11,787 nucleotides of DNA from an archaeon (GCA_030594585.1 JAUVEX010000019.1:1-11787), one strand, 5' to 3'. Counted from the stretch's first letter, positions 1 to 5,490 are shown. Notes: generated by a model from the letters alone, not told the origin. Made by a program: numbers and translations.

Positions 1-533
1 TTTTAGGGATAAGTATAAGCAGTCCTAAAAGAATCACGGCCGCTGTAAGGAATGGCGCTCGGACAAACATGCGGTCTGCCAAAAGCCCTCCCAAAACAGG
101 CCCAAAAAGGCGCCCGGCATATTCAATGCTCAAAGAGATTCCAGCATATTTGCCCCTGACAGAATTGCTTAAAGTGTCTTCTATTTTGGAGAGTGCTGCC
201 ATCATAACCGTTGTTGCGGCAATGGCATCCAGAATCCGTGCAATCGCAAACACAATCCAGCCGCTGCCGTAAGCATACAAAAGAAGGGCAGCAATTTCGC
301 CTATGATCCCTGTGATAATGACAATCCTTCGCCCAAGGTCATCTGAAATCCTGCCTATGATTGGTGCTGTAAATATTATCGCCAACGGCATAAATGAGAA
401 AAGAATACCCAATTCAATATTGCTGAAGCCCATGCTTTTTATGTGCGGCGCTAAAACAGGCAGTATCATTGTGATTGCAAGAACAAAAACAGCATTAAGC
501 CCTGTCGCCTTCGCGTATTCATTTAAGTGCATA
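1..533 (-). CDS. MFS transporter (DHA-like exporter), N-terminal part, cut by window edge
   Basis: The minus frame from the ATG at 533 stays open to base 1 and gives 177 residues with no stop, so the C-terminal half lies outside the window. About five to six hydrophobic segments are visible. Residues 60-69, GRISDDLGRR, match the MFS motif A loop between TM2 and TM3. Residues 140-149 (GRLFGPVLGG) resemble motif C, which marks drug:H+ antiporters of the DHA type and sits at the end of TM5. The protein is inferred to be a proton-coupled exporter in the cytoplasmic membrane; its substrate cannot be read. It lies 37 nt after the stop of the unknown gene at 571-1221, on the same strand. A weak TATA-like CATAAAA (about 554-562) would put the transcript start at the ATG, so it may have its own leaderless promoter or be read through from the cluster. 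The nine bases before the ATG (AAAACAACT) nearly match those before the ATG at 1884. Confidence 0.88.
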
Positions 534-570
534 GTTGTTTTTGCCCGCAGTTGTTTTTATGCGTTTTGGT

Positions 571-1221
571 TTAGAAATAAACATTGTGTATTTTTTTTAT
601 TGCTGTTTTATATGGTGTGCAGGCAATTATTGCTTTTGCGGATTCGTCAACATGCTTGTATTTTTTTGGTATTATAGATATTATATTTTCACCCACAAAC
701 AATAGCTTTTTTGTGTATTTTGTCTCTTTTATGAGTCCCGGTTTTGTAAATATTCCGAGCCGAACCAAATACCATGCCGCAATCAAAACACTTGTTTCAA
801 TATAATCGTTGCTTTTTGCGAAATATTCATCTTTAAGCGAGATTGTTGAATGAGAATCAGTATCTAAAAGAATTGTATCGCGATTGCTTTTAATTTTCGT
901 CTCTGTTTTTTCCTCAAAAATATTTTTTTTATTGATAAGAGAAATAAGTTTGGTTGCAAGTGAATGTAATTGGCTTTCATAAGCAATATAGCTTGGAGAA
1001 AAACCGGAGTTTTTTACAGATTCTAAAAAATCATACACATCCAAATAAGAATAAGATGGCTGGTAATCATCAATAAGAATTGTGGAAACAAATGTCTTGT
1101 TGTCCTTTTTTAGGTTTTCAATTGTTTTTCTAAGTATTTCTGATGATGTTTTTTGCTCTAACGAGAACTTGTCATCTGAATACACATGCGCAAATTCAAT
1201 ATTGTAGTCAACTTTTTTCAT
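571..1221 (-). CDS. unknown protein, paralogue B of a tandem pair
   Basis: I do not recognise this 216-residue protein. It is clearly a paralogue of the next gene (1231-1884). Shared blocks in order are KVDYNIEFAH-YSD at residues 3-15, NKTFV-T-L-D-Y-P at about 41-54, a P-YIAYES-L block at about 76-84, AW-L-RLG at about 149-156, and a C-terminal NII--(I/L)PKKY block. Both proteins end in Tyr-Phe. The central part (about 95-140) is variable. There is no signal peptide or clear membrane segment, so it is probably cytoplasmic. It starts 9 nt after the upstream stop, and a Shine-Dalgarno GAGGAT overlaps that stop and sits about 5 nt before the ATG, which supports this start and translation as the second gene of an operon. 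The conserved acidic and aromatic blocks suggest a binding or catalytic surface, but no function can be assigned. Confidence 0.85.
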   Translation of the reverse strand: MKKVDYNIEFAHVYSDDKFSLEQKTSSEILRKTIENLKKDNKTFVSTILIDDYQPSYSYLDVYDFLESVKNSGFSPSYIAYESQLHSLATKLISLINKKNIFEEKTETKIKSNRDTILLDTDSHSTISLKDEYFAKSNDYIETSVLIAAWYLVRLGIFTKPGLIKETKYTKKLLFVGENIISIIPKKYKHVDESAKAIIACTPYKTAIKKIHNVYF

Positions 1222-1230
1222 AAAATATCC

Positions 1231-1884
1231 TCAAAAATATTCCGAATACATATTTTTGGCAAACTGTTTGTATTGTGATGCCAGCACAATATTTTTGTTT
1301 GCAATCTCAACACCTTCGTATTTTTTTGGAAGCACATTGATTATGTTTTTTGCGGCAAAAGGTTTTGGTTTGGTCATGCCTGTAAGCTCAACTGCGTTTT
1401 TTGCCTGTATTACCCCTAATCTCAGCAGCACCCACGCTGTGCTTAAAATAGCGCATGTGTATCTTGAAAAATGCACTATGCTGCCTTTTGTCCTTAGTTT
1501 TATTTTTTTGCCTGTTTTGTCAACAAGATAAGTAATTTTTTCGTTTACAGTTATTGTTGGGTGGAATTTGGTTGTTTTTTTCATATCCTGTGGAATTGAT
1601 TTCATAAGCAGTTTTGCCGCAGAAATCAGTTTTGACTCGTAAGCTATGTATGTGGGAGGAACACCAAAAGAACACAATTTTTCTAAGAATCGATTGAAAT
1701 TTAGTTTGTGGAATTTAGGGTGATATTCATCAACAAGCAAAGTCAATACAAATGTTTTATTCTCGTCAGTAATCTTTTTTATTAGTTTTTTTGTAACTTC
1801 AGCACTTTTTATCTGTTCATCTGTTAATTCTGGCTGGTCCGAATAAATATGCGCAAATTCAATATTGTAGTCAACTTTATGCAT
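1231..1884 (-). CDS. unknown protein, paralogue A of a tandem pair
   Basis: This 217-residue protein opens the two-gene unit with its paralogue at 571-1221. It carries the same blocks: KVDYNIEFAH-YSD near the N-terminus, NKTFVLTLLVDEYHP around residue 43, PPTYIAYESKL around residue 76, TAWVLLRLG near residue 149 and a PKKY block near the C-terminus. The pattern of short beta-like hydrophobic runs (FVLTLLVD, TYIAYES) alternating with helices suggests a soluble alpha/beta fold. I cannot place it in a family. A TATA-like element on the minus strand centred near 1911 lies about 27 nt before the ATG, so the message is probably leaderless, which supports this start. A palindrome lies between TATA and ATG. 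The arginase-like gene lies upstream on the same strand, which hints at a shared pathway. The pair is divergent enough that recent duplication is unlikely. Confidence 0.87.
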   Translation of the reverse strand: MHKVDYNIEFAHIYSDQPELTDEQIKSAEVTKKLIKKITDENKTFVLTLLVDEYHPKFHKLNFNRFLEKLCSFGVPPTYIAYESKLISAAKLLMKSIPQDMKKTTKFHPTITVNEKITYLVDKTGKKIKLRTKGSIVHFSRYTCAILSTAWVLLRLGVIQAKNAVELTGMTKPKPFAAKNIINVLPKKYEGVEIANKNIVLASQYKQFAKNMYSEYF

Positions 1885-1896
1885 AGTTGTTTATTG

Positions 1897-1917
1897 ATTC
1901 TACATAGAATATAAAGA
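1897..1917 (-). promoter_or_regulatory. promoter of the paralogue operon with palindrome
   Basis: On the minus strand TTTATATT (about 1910-1917) is a plausible archaeal TATA box about 27 nt from the ATG at 1884. Directly downstream of it, ATTCTA-CA-TAGAAT (1897-1910) is a perfect 6-2-6 inverted repeat between TATA and transcript start. A bound protein there could block initiation. Chance palindromes are common in AT-rich DNA. Confidence 0.5.
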
Positions 1918-1925
1918 TTATATTT

Positions 1926-2009
1926 TTATTCGCTCAACTTTTTGAAATTAAGCATCATTAAAGGTATTGAGAACATAATAATGCCGATGAGTGCCAAGAA
2001 ATATATCAC
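1926..2009 (-). CDS. possible 27-residue single-span membrane peptide
   Basis: From a GTG 7 nt after the stop of the arginase-like gene, the minus strand encodes 27 codons. They form a strongly hydrophobic stretch (VIYFLALIGIIMF, then SIPLMML) followed by a polar basic tail NFKKLSE and a TAA stop. The same frame stays open for eight more codons upstream, and these read basic (KRKLTEKL), the kind of flank expected before a membrane helix. No ATG is available there, and a TAA immediately precedes those codons. No convincing Shine-Dalgarno is seen, so expression would rest on coupling to the gene ahead. It could equally be the remnant tail of a lost membrane protein. Confidence 0.3.
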   Translation of the reverse strand: MIYFLALIGIIMFSIPLMMLNFKKLSE

Positions 2010-2016
2010 AAGCTTT

Positions 2017-3213
2017 TCAGTTAATTTTCTCTTTTAATGCTTTAATGTATGCATCTGGCTTAGGGTTAACAAACATCAATAAATCCGGATAGGATAAGTA
2101 AGTTGGTAAAAAATCACCAAACCATTTTTCTTTGTTTATTATTTCAATTAAGTTATGCACTTCTCCAAGTTTTTTGGATGTTTTGTCATCAATATTATGG
2201 ATAAACAATTCATTCATAGCATCATTATCCAGCGTTCCTTCCATGCTCTCTATTAAATATCTGCATAATTTAGCATCTGTATAAAAGGCATGATTGGCCA
2301 ACTTTCTTAAGTATATTTCATCAGCAATAAATGTGTTTTTAATAACTCCATCCACATTTGATTGTTCGCCCAAAAAATCCGGAATAGTTCCATCACGCAT
2401 AAAACTTACATAACACAGTGTATGGAGTTCTCTTTCAACATGGTTTTTGAATTTATTGAACTTTTTATTCGGTGTGTCAGAAGATAGAATTTCTAGATTT
2501 TTTAGAGTGTTCTCTAATTTCATTTCAAACAGATATTTTCTCATAGTTTCTGCACTATCATCAGAGTCTAAAAAAATATCCATGTGATCTGGCTTAAGTT
2601 TACCAGTAAACGAAAGCAAATCCGAAACAAGAGTTTTTAATTCTATCTCGCCGGTTAGTTGAAGCGGATATATTGATTCTGAGCCTATTACATCCTGGTC
2701 AACACTAAAATATATTTTTCCTTTTTTTCGAATTTTAGAAATTGTTTCTTTGCCGGGAAGGATTGTAGAAGATAGAACCTTTATGTGTGAGCCGTCTTTT
2801 TTCCTAAATTCAATATTCGCACGGTATTTTTGTCCGCAGCCCCAGTTATATATTGAATTTATAGATGGCAATTCAGCAACATGGCTTAAGAAACCCCATT
2901 CTCCTATACGATTATTTTCTTCTTCGTTTTTATCCCGCCAGTCAAAATGAGCATCAGCTACATGAACTTCCAGATTTTCTTCAGTTTTAGCCACATGCCT
3001 TATCAAGGAATAAGCACGACCATGAGAAACATTTGTACTGCTTGCTAAAAATACAGTTTTATCATCCAGTCTTTCCGGAACATTTTCAAGGTTATAGCTT
3101 CCTGTAAACGGGCCGTTATCCGGTTTTAATCCAAATGGTTCCACTGAGTAGCCAAGATTTCTTAGTTCATCCACTATTTTTTTCGGAAAATCAGCTGAAT
3201 AGAATATTTGCAT
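2017..3213 (-). CDS. arginase/ureohydrolase-fold protein with C-terminal extension
   Basis: The N-terminal half carries the metal-site motifs of the arginase-histone deacetylase superfamily. DAHFD at residues 87-91 matches the DAHxD motif. SVDQDVIGS at 170-178 matches the SxDxDxxDP motif, with Gly and Ser in place of the final Asp-Pro. SHG at 63-65 is a candidate for the upstream histidine ligand. All six expected manganese ligands (H64, D87, H89, D91, D172, D174) can therefore be proposed. Family members hydrolyse guanidino groups, amidines or related C-N bonds. The overall pattern also fits UPF0489-type arginase-like proteins of unknown substrate. Arginases are about 300 residues; here residues 220-398 form an additional, mostly helical region that I do not recognise. 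A TATA-like element centred near 3239 lies about 26 nt before the ATG, which supports a leaderless start. It is the first gene of the minus-strand cluster with the two paralogues. The substrate is unknown. Confidence 0.72.
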   Translation of the reverse strand: MQIFYSADFPKKIVDELRNLGYSVEPFGLKPDNGPFTGSYNLENVPERLDDKTVFLASSTNVSHGRAYSLIRHVAKTEENLEVHVADAHFDWRDKNEEENNRIGEWGFLSHVAELPSINSIYNWGCGQKYRANIEFRKKDGSHIKVLSSTILPGKETISKIRKKGKIYFSVDQDVIGSESIYPLQLTGEIELKTLVSDLLSFTGKLKPDHMDIFLDSDDSAETMRKYLFEMKLENTLKNLEILSSDTPNKKFNKFKNHVERELHTLCYVSFMRDGTIPDFLGEQSNVDGVIKNTFIADEIYLRKLANHAFYTDAKLCRYLIESMEGTLDNDAMNELFIHNIDDKTSKKLGEVHNLIEIINKEKWFGDFLPTYLSYPDLLMFVNPKPDAYIKALKEKIN

Positions 3214-3214
3214 A

Positions 3215-3245
3215 CTGTTTATTAAACAGAAAAATATTTAAACAG
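3215..3245 (-). promoter_or_regulatory. promoter and likely operator of the arginase-like gene
   Basis: The minus-strand TATA (TTTAAATA, about 3233-3240) is followed by a perfect 7-1-7 palindrome, CTGTTTA-T-TAAACAG (3215-3229), lying between TATA and the ATG. A third copy of the half-site TAAACAG sits at 3239-3245 over the upstream edge of TATA, 16 bp from the first in the same orientation. Three half-sites around one core promoter fit binding by a dimeric or oligomeric repressor. The regulator is not identifiable. Confidence 0.5.
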
Positions 3246-3276
3246 ATAATAATTTTATTACTTATTAGTGTCAAAT

Positions 3277-3331
3277 GACTTGCTCGAACAGAGTTTGCCG
3301 TTCGTTTTGCTTGAACTTTTTAGGGCGAGTC
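3277..3331. other. potential structured element in the gap beside the zinc-ribbon gene
   Basis: On the plus strand GACTTGCTC (3277-3285) can pair with GGGCGAGTC (3323-3331) in a 9-bp helix with two G-U wobbles. Inside it GAAC (3286-3289) pairs with GTTC (3300-3303). The wobbles favour plus-strand RNA over minus. No TATA of good quality precedes it on either strand. It may be a small RNA, a read-through terminator structure, or chance. Confidence 0.25.
3305..3324 (+). repeat. 20-nt dispersed repeat, copy 1
   Basis: This copy matches 4083-4102 at 18 of 20 positions (TTTTGCT, two variable bases, then AACTTTTTAGG). In both copies it is followed by an ACTC or AGTC step and an A-rich tail ending in AAAAATA. 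A shorter related string, TTGCTCGAAC, occurs at 3280-3289. The two copies are in the same orientation, 778 bp apart, and bracket the gene at 3377-3877. Confidence 0.5.
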
Positions 3332-3376
3332 TAAAAAATAGCCATTGAATTACATAAAAGAACGATTTTAAAAAAA

Positions 3377-3877
3377 TTAACGTATCTTATTAATATAGAA
3401 CAATGTCGCTCCAATAGTAAGCCCTAAAACTGTCGCGCTTCTAATAACTTTCTCAGGGCTAATATCAAAACCGGAAGAGAAGGATATTAGTCCTGTAGAT
3501 ACCACCATCAGACCAGTTATTACAAGAATATCTTTCCATAACCAGCTATAATTCGAGGTCATTATTCCTGTAGCACCAACCTCGTCTGCTTTATGGTTGA
3601 TTGTTTCCGAGTTTTTTAGTTCGATGTGATGTTCCTTTATTTTTTGAATGTCTTCTGCGCTCGAAACTTCAAGACAAATAGAACCGATATAACCGCAGTT
3701 TTTGCAAAAATATTTTTGTTCTGTGCTTGGAATCGGGATTATACCTAAAGCGGTTGTTCTATAATATTCAAGCGATTCACCACATATAGGACAAACTTCT
3801 ATAACTTGAGAATGAGGTGCCTTTTGTTGATCATCTATTTTTTTAAGTTCGCTTTCTACAACAGCCATGTCATCCAT
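3377..3877 (-). CDS. zinc-ribbon protein with two C-terminal membrane helices
   Basis: This 166-residue protein has an N-terminal zinc ribbon: C29-P-I-C32 and C58-K-N-C61 form a typical pair of CxxC knuckles separated by 25 residues. A polar, probably helical linker (70-105) follows, then two hydrophobic segments (about 112-134 and 143-162) ending in a basic INKIR tail. The zinc ribbon is expected in the cytoplasm on a membrane hairpin. Such proteins are common in archaea and largely uncharacterised, so no reaction is proposed. A minus-strand TATA (AATATATAAA, 3903-3912) lies about 30 nt from the ATG at 3877, consistent with a nearly leaderless message; a second in-frame ATG is three codons later. 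It stands alone, flanked by two copies of a 20-nt repeat and by the tRNA-Leu fragment, so it may have arrived by insertion at the tRNA. Confidence 0.8.
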   Translation of the reverse strand: MDDMAVVESELKKIDDQQKAPHSQVIEVCPICGESLEYYRTTALGIIPIPSTEQKYFCKNCGYIGSICLEVSSAEDIQKIKEHHIELKNSETINHKADEVGATGIMTSNYSWLWKDILVITGLMVVSTGLISFSSGFDISPEKVIRSATVLGLTIGATLFYINKIR

Positions 3878-3902
3878 AATAATACCACTAGTGAGAATAT
3901 AG

Positions 3903-3912
3903 TTTATATATT
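3903..3912 (-). promoter_or_regulatory. TATA box of the zinc-ribbon membrane gene
   Basis: The minus strand reads AATATATAAA, a good archaeal TATA box. Transcription would start about 26 nt downstream, near 3881, four bases before the ATG at 3877. Confidence 0.5.
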
Positions 3913-3962
3913 TTGCTATTGGTTTTGGTTAGAAACAGAAACATTTGACCATATAGATGCTT

Positions 3963-4004
3963 AAAAGTCCGAAAGAAAAGTTTGTGGTGCAGGGGAATGG
4001 ATTT
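3963..4004 (-). pseudogene. partial copy of tRNA-Leu 3' end and downstream flank
   Basis: These 42 bases match 4133-4174 at all but one position (3998 versus 4168). The copied part covers the 3' side of the T stem, the 3' acceptor strand, the discriminator A, the CCA and 22 bases of downstream flank of the tRNA-Leu gene, in the same orientation and exactly 170 bp downstream of it. Similarity stops inside the T loop. Residual pairing of the T stem is lost and no matching 5' acceptor strand (GCAGGGG) exists nearby, so it is not a functional tRNA. This is the footprint expected of an attachment-site duplication by a tRNA-targeting integrase, or of a partial tandem duplication. Confidence 0.75.
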
Positions 4005-4013
4005 AGAACTTAC

Positions 4014-4069
4014 CCTTTTCGTAGTCGAAAAGGCTTAAGGTCACCCAAAAGACCGAAGCGCACGCGCTT
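4014..4069. other. hairpin-rich spacer between tRNA-Leu and its 3' copy
   Basis: Three potential hairpins lie in succession: CCTTTTCG/CGAAAAGG with a 4-base loop (4014-4033, a perfect 8-bp stem), GGTC/GACC (4039-4054) and AAGCG/CGCTT with a 4-base loop (4056-4069). On the minus strand they follow tRNA-Leu and precede its partial copy. They could be remnants of a second class II tRNA body, processing or termination structures, or recombinase arm sites. The order does not fold into an acceptable tRNA cloverleaf. Confidence 0.35.
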
Positions 4070-4082
4070 TCAAAAAAAGGGT

Positions 4083-4102
4083 TTTTGCTCAAACTTTTTA
4101 GG
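4083..4102 (+). repeat. 20-nt dispersed repeat, copy 2
   Basis: This is the partner of 3305-3324 (18 of 20 identical). It lies between the intact tRNA-Leu and its partial copy, which ties the repeat to the rearranged tRNA region. Confidence 0.5.
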
Positions 4103-4154
4103 ACTCAAAAATACCCCAATAAAACCAATACAAAAAGTCCGAAAGAAAAGTTTG

Positions 4155-4241
4155 TGGTGCAGGGGAAGGGATTTGAACCCTCGAACTCCTACGAGACCGG
4201 GTCCTAAGCCCGGCGCCTTTGACCAACTGGGCGACCCCTGC
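4155..4241 (-). tRNA. tRNA-Leu (anticodon UAG), CCA encoded
   Basis: The minus strand folds as a class II tRNA. The acceptor GCAGGGG (4241-4235) pairs with CCCCTGC (4165-4159), with discriminator A at 4158 and an encoded CCA at 4157-4155. The anticodon stem CCGGG/CCCGG encloses the loop CTTAGGA, giving anticodon UAG, which reads CUA leucine codons. The long variable arm (around TCTCGTAGGAG) and discriminator A are leucine features. The T arm is GAGGG-TTCAAAT-CCCTT. No intron is seen. A partial copy of its 3' end lies 170 bp downstream. Confidence 0.95.
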
Positions 4242-4268
4242 ACAAAAACAAGTGTTGGTCAGAAGAAG

Positions 4269-4275
4269 TATAACA
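4269..4275 (-). promoter_or_regulatory. possible TATA element for tRNA-Leu
   Basis: GTTATAC on the minus strand is centred about 31 nt before the mature tRNA 5' end, so a transcript would begin a few bases before it. The match to the TATA consensus is modest. Confidence 0.3.
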
Positions 4276-4315
4276 TAATCTTAGGCACAAACTATAAAAA
4301 AGAATATGTTGCATT

Positions 4316-4966
4316 CTACTTTTTGTATTCAAACAACCCTTTCTGTTTCTTTTTCCCCAAGAGCTTCTGCGTTGTAGACCATGAATGCCTTACAAAATCA
4401 GGCAGATCTCCGTGCTCTTTTAAGTATTTCTTCAAAAAATTAACTGTCCTTTCATCTGCAGGATAGCCCGAACCCAAAGTCCCATGCTTTTCTTCAATTT
4501 CGCGAACCAACCTGTCGCGCGTTGTTTTAGCGATTATGGATGCCGCACCAACAACAACATACTTGTCATCCGCTTTGTGCTCAGCCACAACATTAGCGTC
4601 CATTACCTTTAATTTGCTTCTAAGCTCTCGCATGAATCCAGGCCCGTTGGAGGGAAGGTCTAAAAATATATCCACATCACCGATTTCATTCATTATTTTG
4701 ACCATAGCATTAAGTTCTATCTGGTTTAAGGTCATAAGCTGCATAAGTTCGTCAATCTGCTTTGCGGTAACCACAACAACCTCTACTTTTTTTGCGAGTT
4801 TGCGTATCTCTTTTGCCAAAACTTCCCGTTTTTTAGGCGCGATTCTTTTGGAATCGCGAACACCTAAAGCTTTAAGTTTTGCTTCAGAGTCTTTGTCCAA
4901 CTGAACGCCTGCAATAACCATAGGGCCTATAACAGGACCCCTTCCGGCTTCGTCAATACCTATCAT
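4316..4966 (-). CDS. rnhB: ribonuclease HII
   Basis: RNase HII cuts the RNA strand of RNA:DNA hybrids and nicks 5' of single ribonucleotides in DNA. The signature GIDEAGRGPVIGP is at residues 3-15 and supplies catalytic D5 and E6. Further acidic residues fit the four-carboxylate, two-metal site: D102 in FLDLPSNGP and D132 in HKADDKY, next to SIIAKTTRDR (143-152). At 216 residues it has normal archaeal length. I chose the ATG at 4966 over an in-frame ATG at 4984 for two reasons. Family members begin within a few residues of GIDEAGRG. The TATA at 4997-5004 also predicts a transcript start near 4974, downstream of the earlier ATG. It sits alone between two tRNA genes; it converges with nothing and is divergent from tRNA-Met. 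Confidence 0.97.
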   Translation of the reverse strand: MIGIDEAGRGPVIGPMVIAGVQLDKDSEAKLKALGVRDSKRIAPKKREVLAKEIRKLAKKVEVVVVTAKQIDELMQLMTLNQIELNAMVKIMNEIGDVDIFLDLPSNGPGFMRELRSKLKVMDANVVAEHKADDKYVVVGAASIIAKTTRDRLVREIEEKHGTLGSGYPADERTVNFLKKYLKEHGDLPDFVRHSWSTTQKLLGKKKQKGLFEYKK

Positions 4967-4996
4967 AAAAATACATAAAAACATTATTCTTTTGCC

Positions 4997-5004
4997 TATA
5001 TATA
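4997..5004 (-). promoter_or_regulatory. TATA box of rnhB
   Basis: TATATATA on the minus strand, preceded by GATTAGC, predicts a transcript start about 8 nt before the ATG at 4966. This placement helps to decide the rnhB start. Confidence 0.55.
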
Positions 5005-5036
5005 GCTAATCATCGAAAGAAATGCAAGAACAGTAA

Positions 5037-5046
5037 CTTTATAAAA
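5037..5046 (+). promoter_or_regulatory. TATA box of initiator tRNA-Met
   Basis: CTTTATAAAA on the plus strand is centred about 41 nt before the mature tRNA, which predicts a 5' leader of about 15 nt to be removed by RNase P. Confidence 0.5.
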
Positions 5047-5082
5047 TCAATATCGCAAATCTATACAGTTCGTTCTTTTAAA

Positions 5083-5157
5083 AGCGAGGTAGAGCAGCCA
5101 GGAGTGCTCGTTGGGCTCATAACCCAAAGGTCGGTGGTTCAAATCCACCCCTCGCTA
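5083..5157 (+). tRNA. initiator tRNA-Met (anticodon CAU)
   Basis: The acceptor AGCGAGG (5083-5089) pairs with CCTCGCT (5150-5156), with discriminator A at 5157. The anticodon stem TTGGG/CCCAA encloses CTCATAA, giving anticodon CAU. The first acceptor pair is A-T and the anticodon stem has three consecutive G-C pairs next to the loop. Both features mark archaeal initiator rather than elongator tRNA-Met, and GCAGCCAGGAGTGC in the D arm also follows the archaeal initiator pattern. CCA is not encoded, unlike the nearby tRNA-Leu. Confidence 0.96.
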
Positions 5158-5159
5158 TA

Positions 5160-5165
5160 TTTTTT
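5160..5165 (+). terminator. T-run terminator of initiator tRNA-Met
   Basis: Six consecutive T bases start three bases after the tRNA discriminator, fitting archaeal intrinsic termination at oligo-T. Confidence 0.5.
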
Positions 5166-5196
5166 ATAATTGTTATCTAAGAATCAGTTCTAAAAT

Positions 5197-5469
5197 TCAT
5201 TCGTATATAGAATTATTTCGTATATTAGCATACATTTCCGCGAAACTACTGCTCACCCCTGCAATTAAAGCCCCTGAAAGTGCGCATGCGGTGTCTGCGA
5301 GTGCATGAAGTGTGAGAGTATCAGGTAATTGTGTATTTATCAGCGGTACCTGTGTAGAAATTAAATTATCTAAAGATGATTGAGCAATATAATTTTCTGT
5401 AGCGATTGCACCAAGAACAAATCCTGCAGCTGCACCAACAGCACTTAAAGGTAATACATATTTGAACAT
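5197..5469 (-). CDS. small membrane protein of unknown function
   Basis: This 90-residue protein has two hydrophobic segments: about 4-24 (VLPLSAVGAAAGFVLGAIA, glycine- and alanine-rich) and about 56-75 (ALADTACALSGALIAGVSSS). They are separated by a polar stretch of about 30 residues with repeated Leu-Pro steps (VPLINTQLP). The first could be an uncleaved signal anchor. The gene starts at an ATG preceded by GAGGTTT about 6 nt upstream, a usable Shine-Dalgarno, and a TATA box at 5515-5524. No family is recognised. It stands alone between the terminator of tRNA-Met and the end of the gene at 5539-6222, which runs in the same direction 69 nt upstream. Confidence 0.65.
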   Translation of the reverse strand: MFKYVLPLSAVGAAAGFVLGAIATENYIAQSSLDNLISTQVPLINTQLPDTLTLHALADTACALSGALIAGVSSSFAEMYANIRNNSIYE

Positions 5470-5490
5470 AAATTAAACCTCATTAATTTT

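Noticed and set aside
3963..4075. Complete second tRNA gene
   Set aside because: The 3' acceptor and CCA are present but the T stem does not pair, there is no 5' GCAGGGG, and the anticodon stem cannot be formed with a 7-base loop.
3957..4466. 169-codon plus-strand open frame across the tRNA region
   Set aside because: It runs through the tRNA-Leu gene, its copy and the end of rnhB in antisense, and its protein is low-complexity and basic; it is a shadow.
4982..4984. ATG at 4984 as the start of rnhB
   Set aside because: It lies upstream of the transcript start predicted from the TATA at 4997-5004 and adds six residues not expected before GIDEAGRG.
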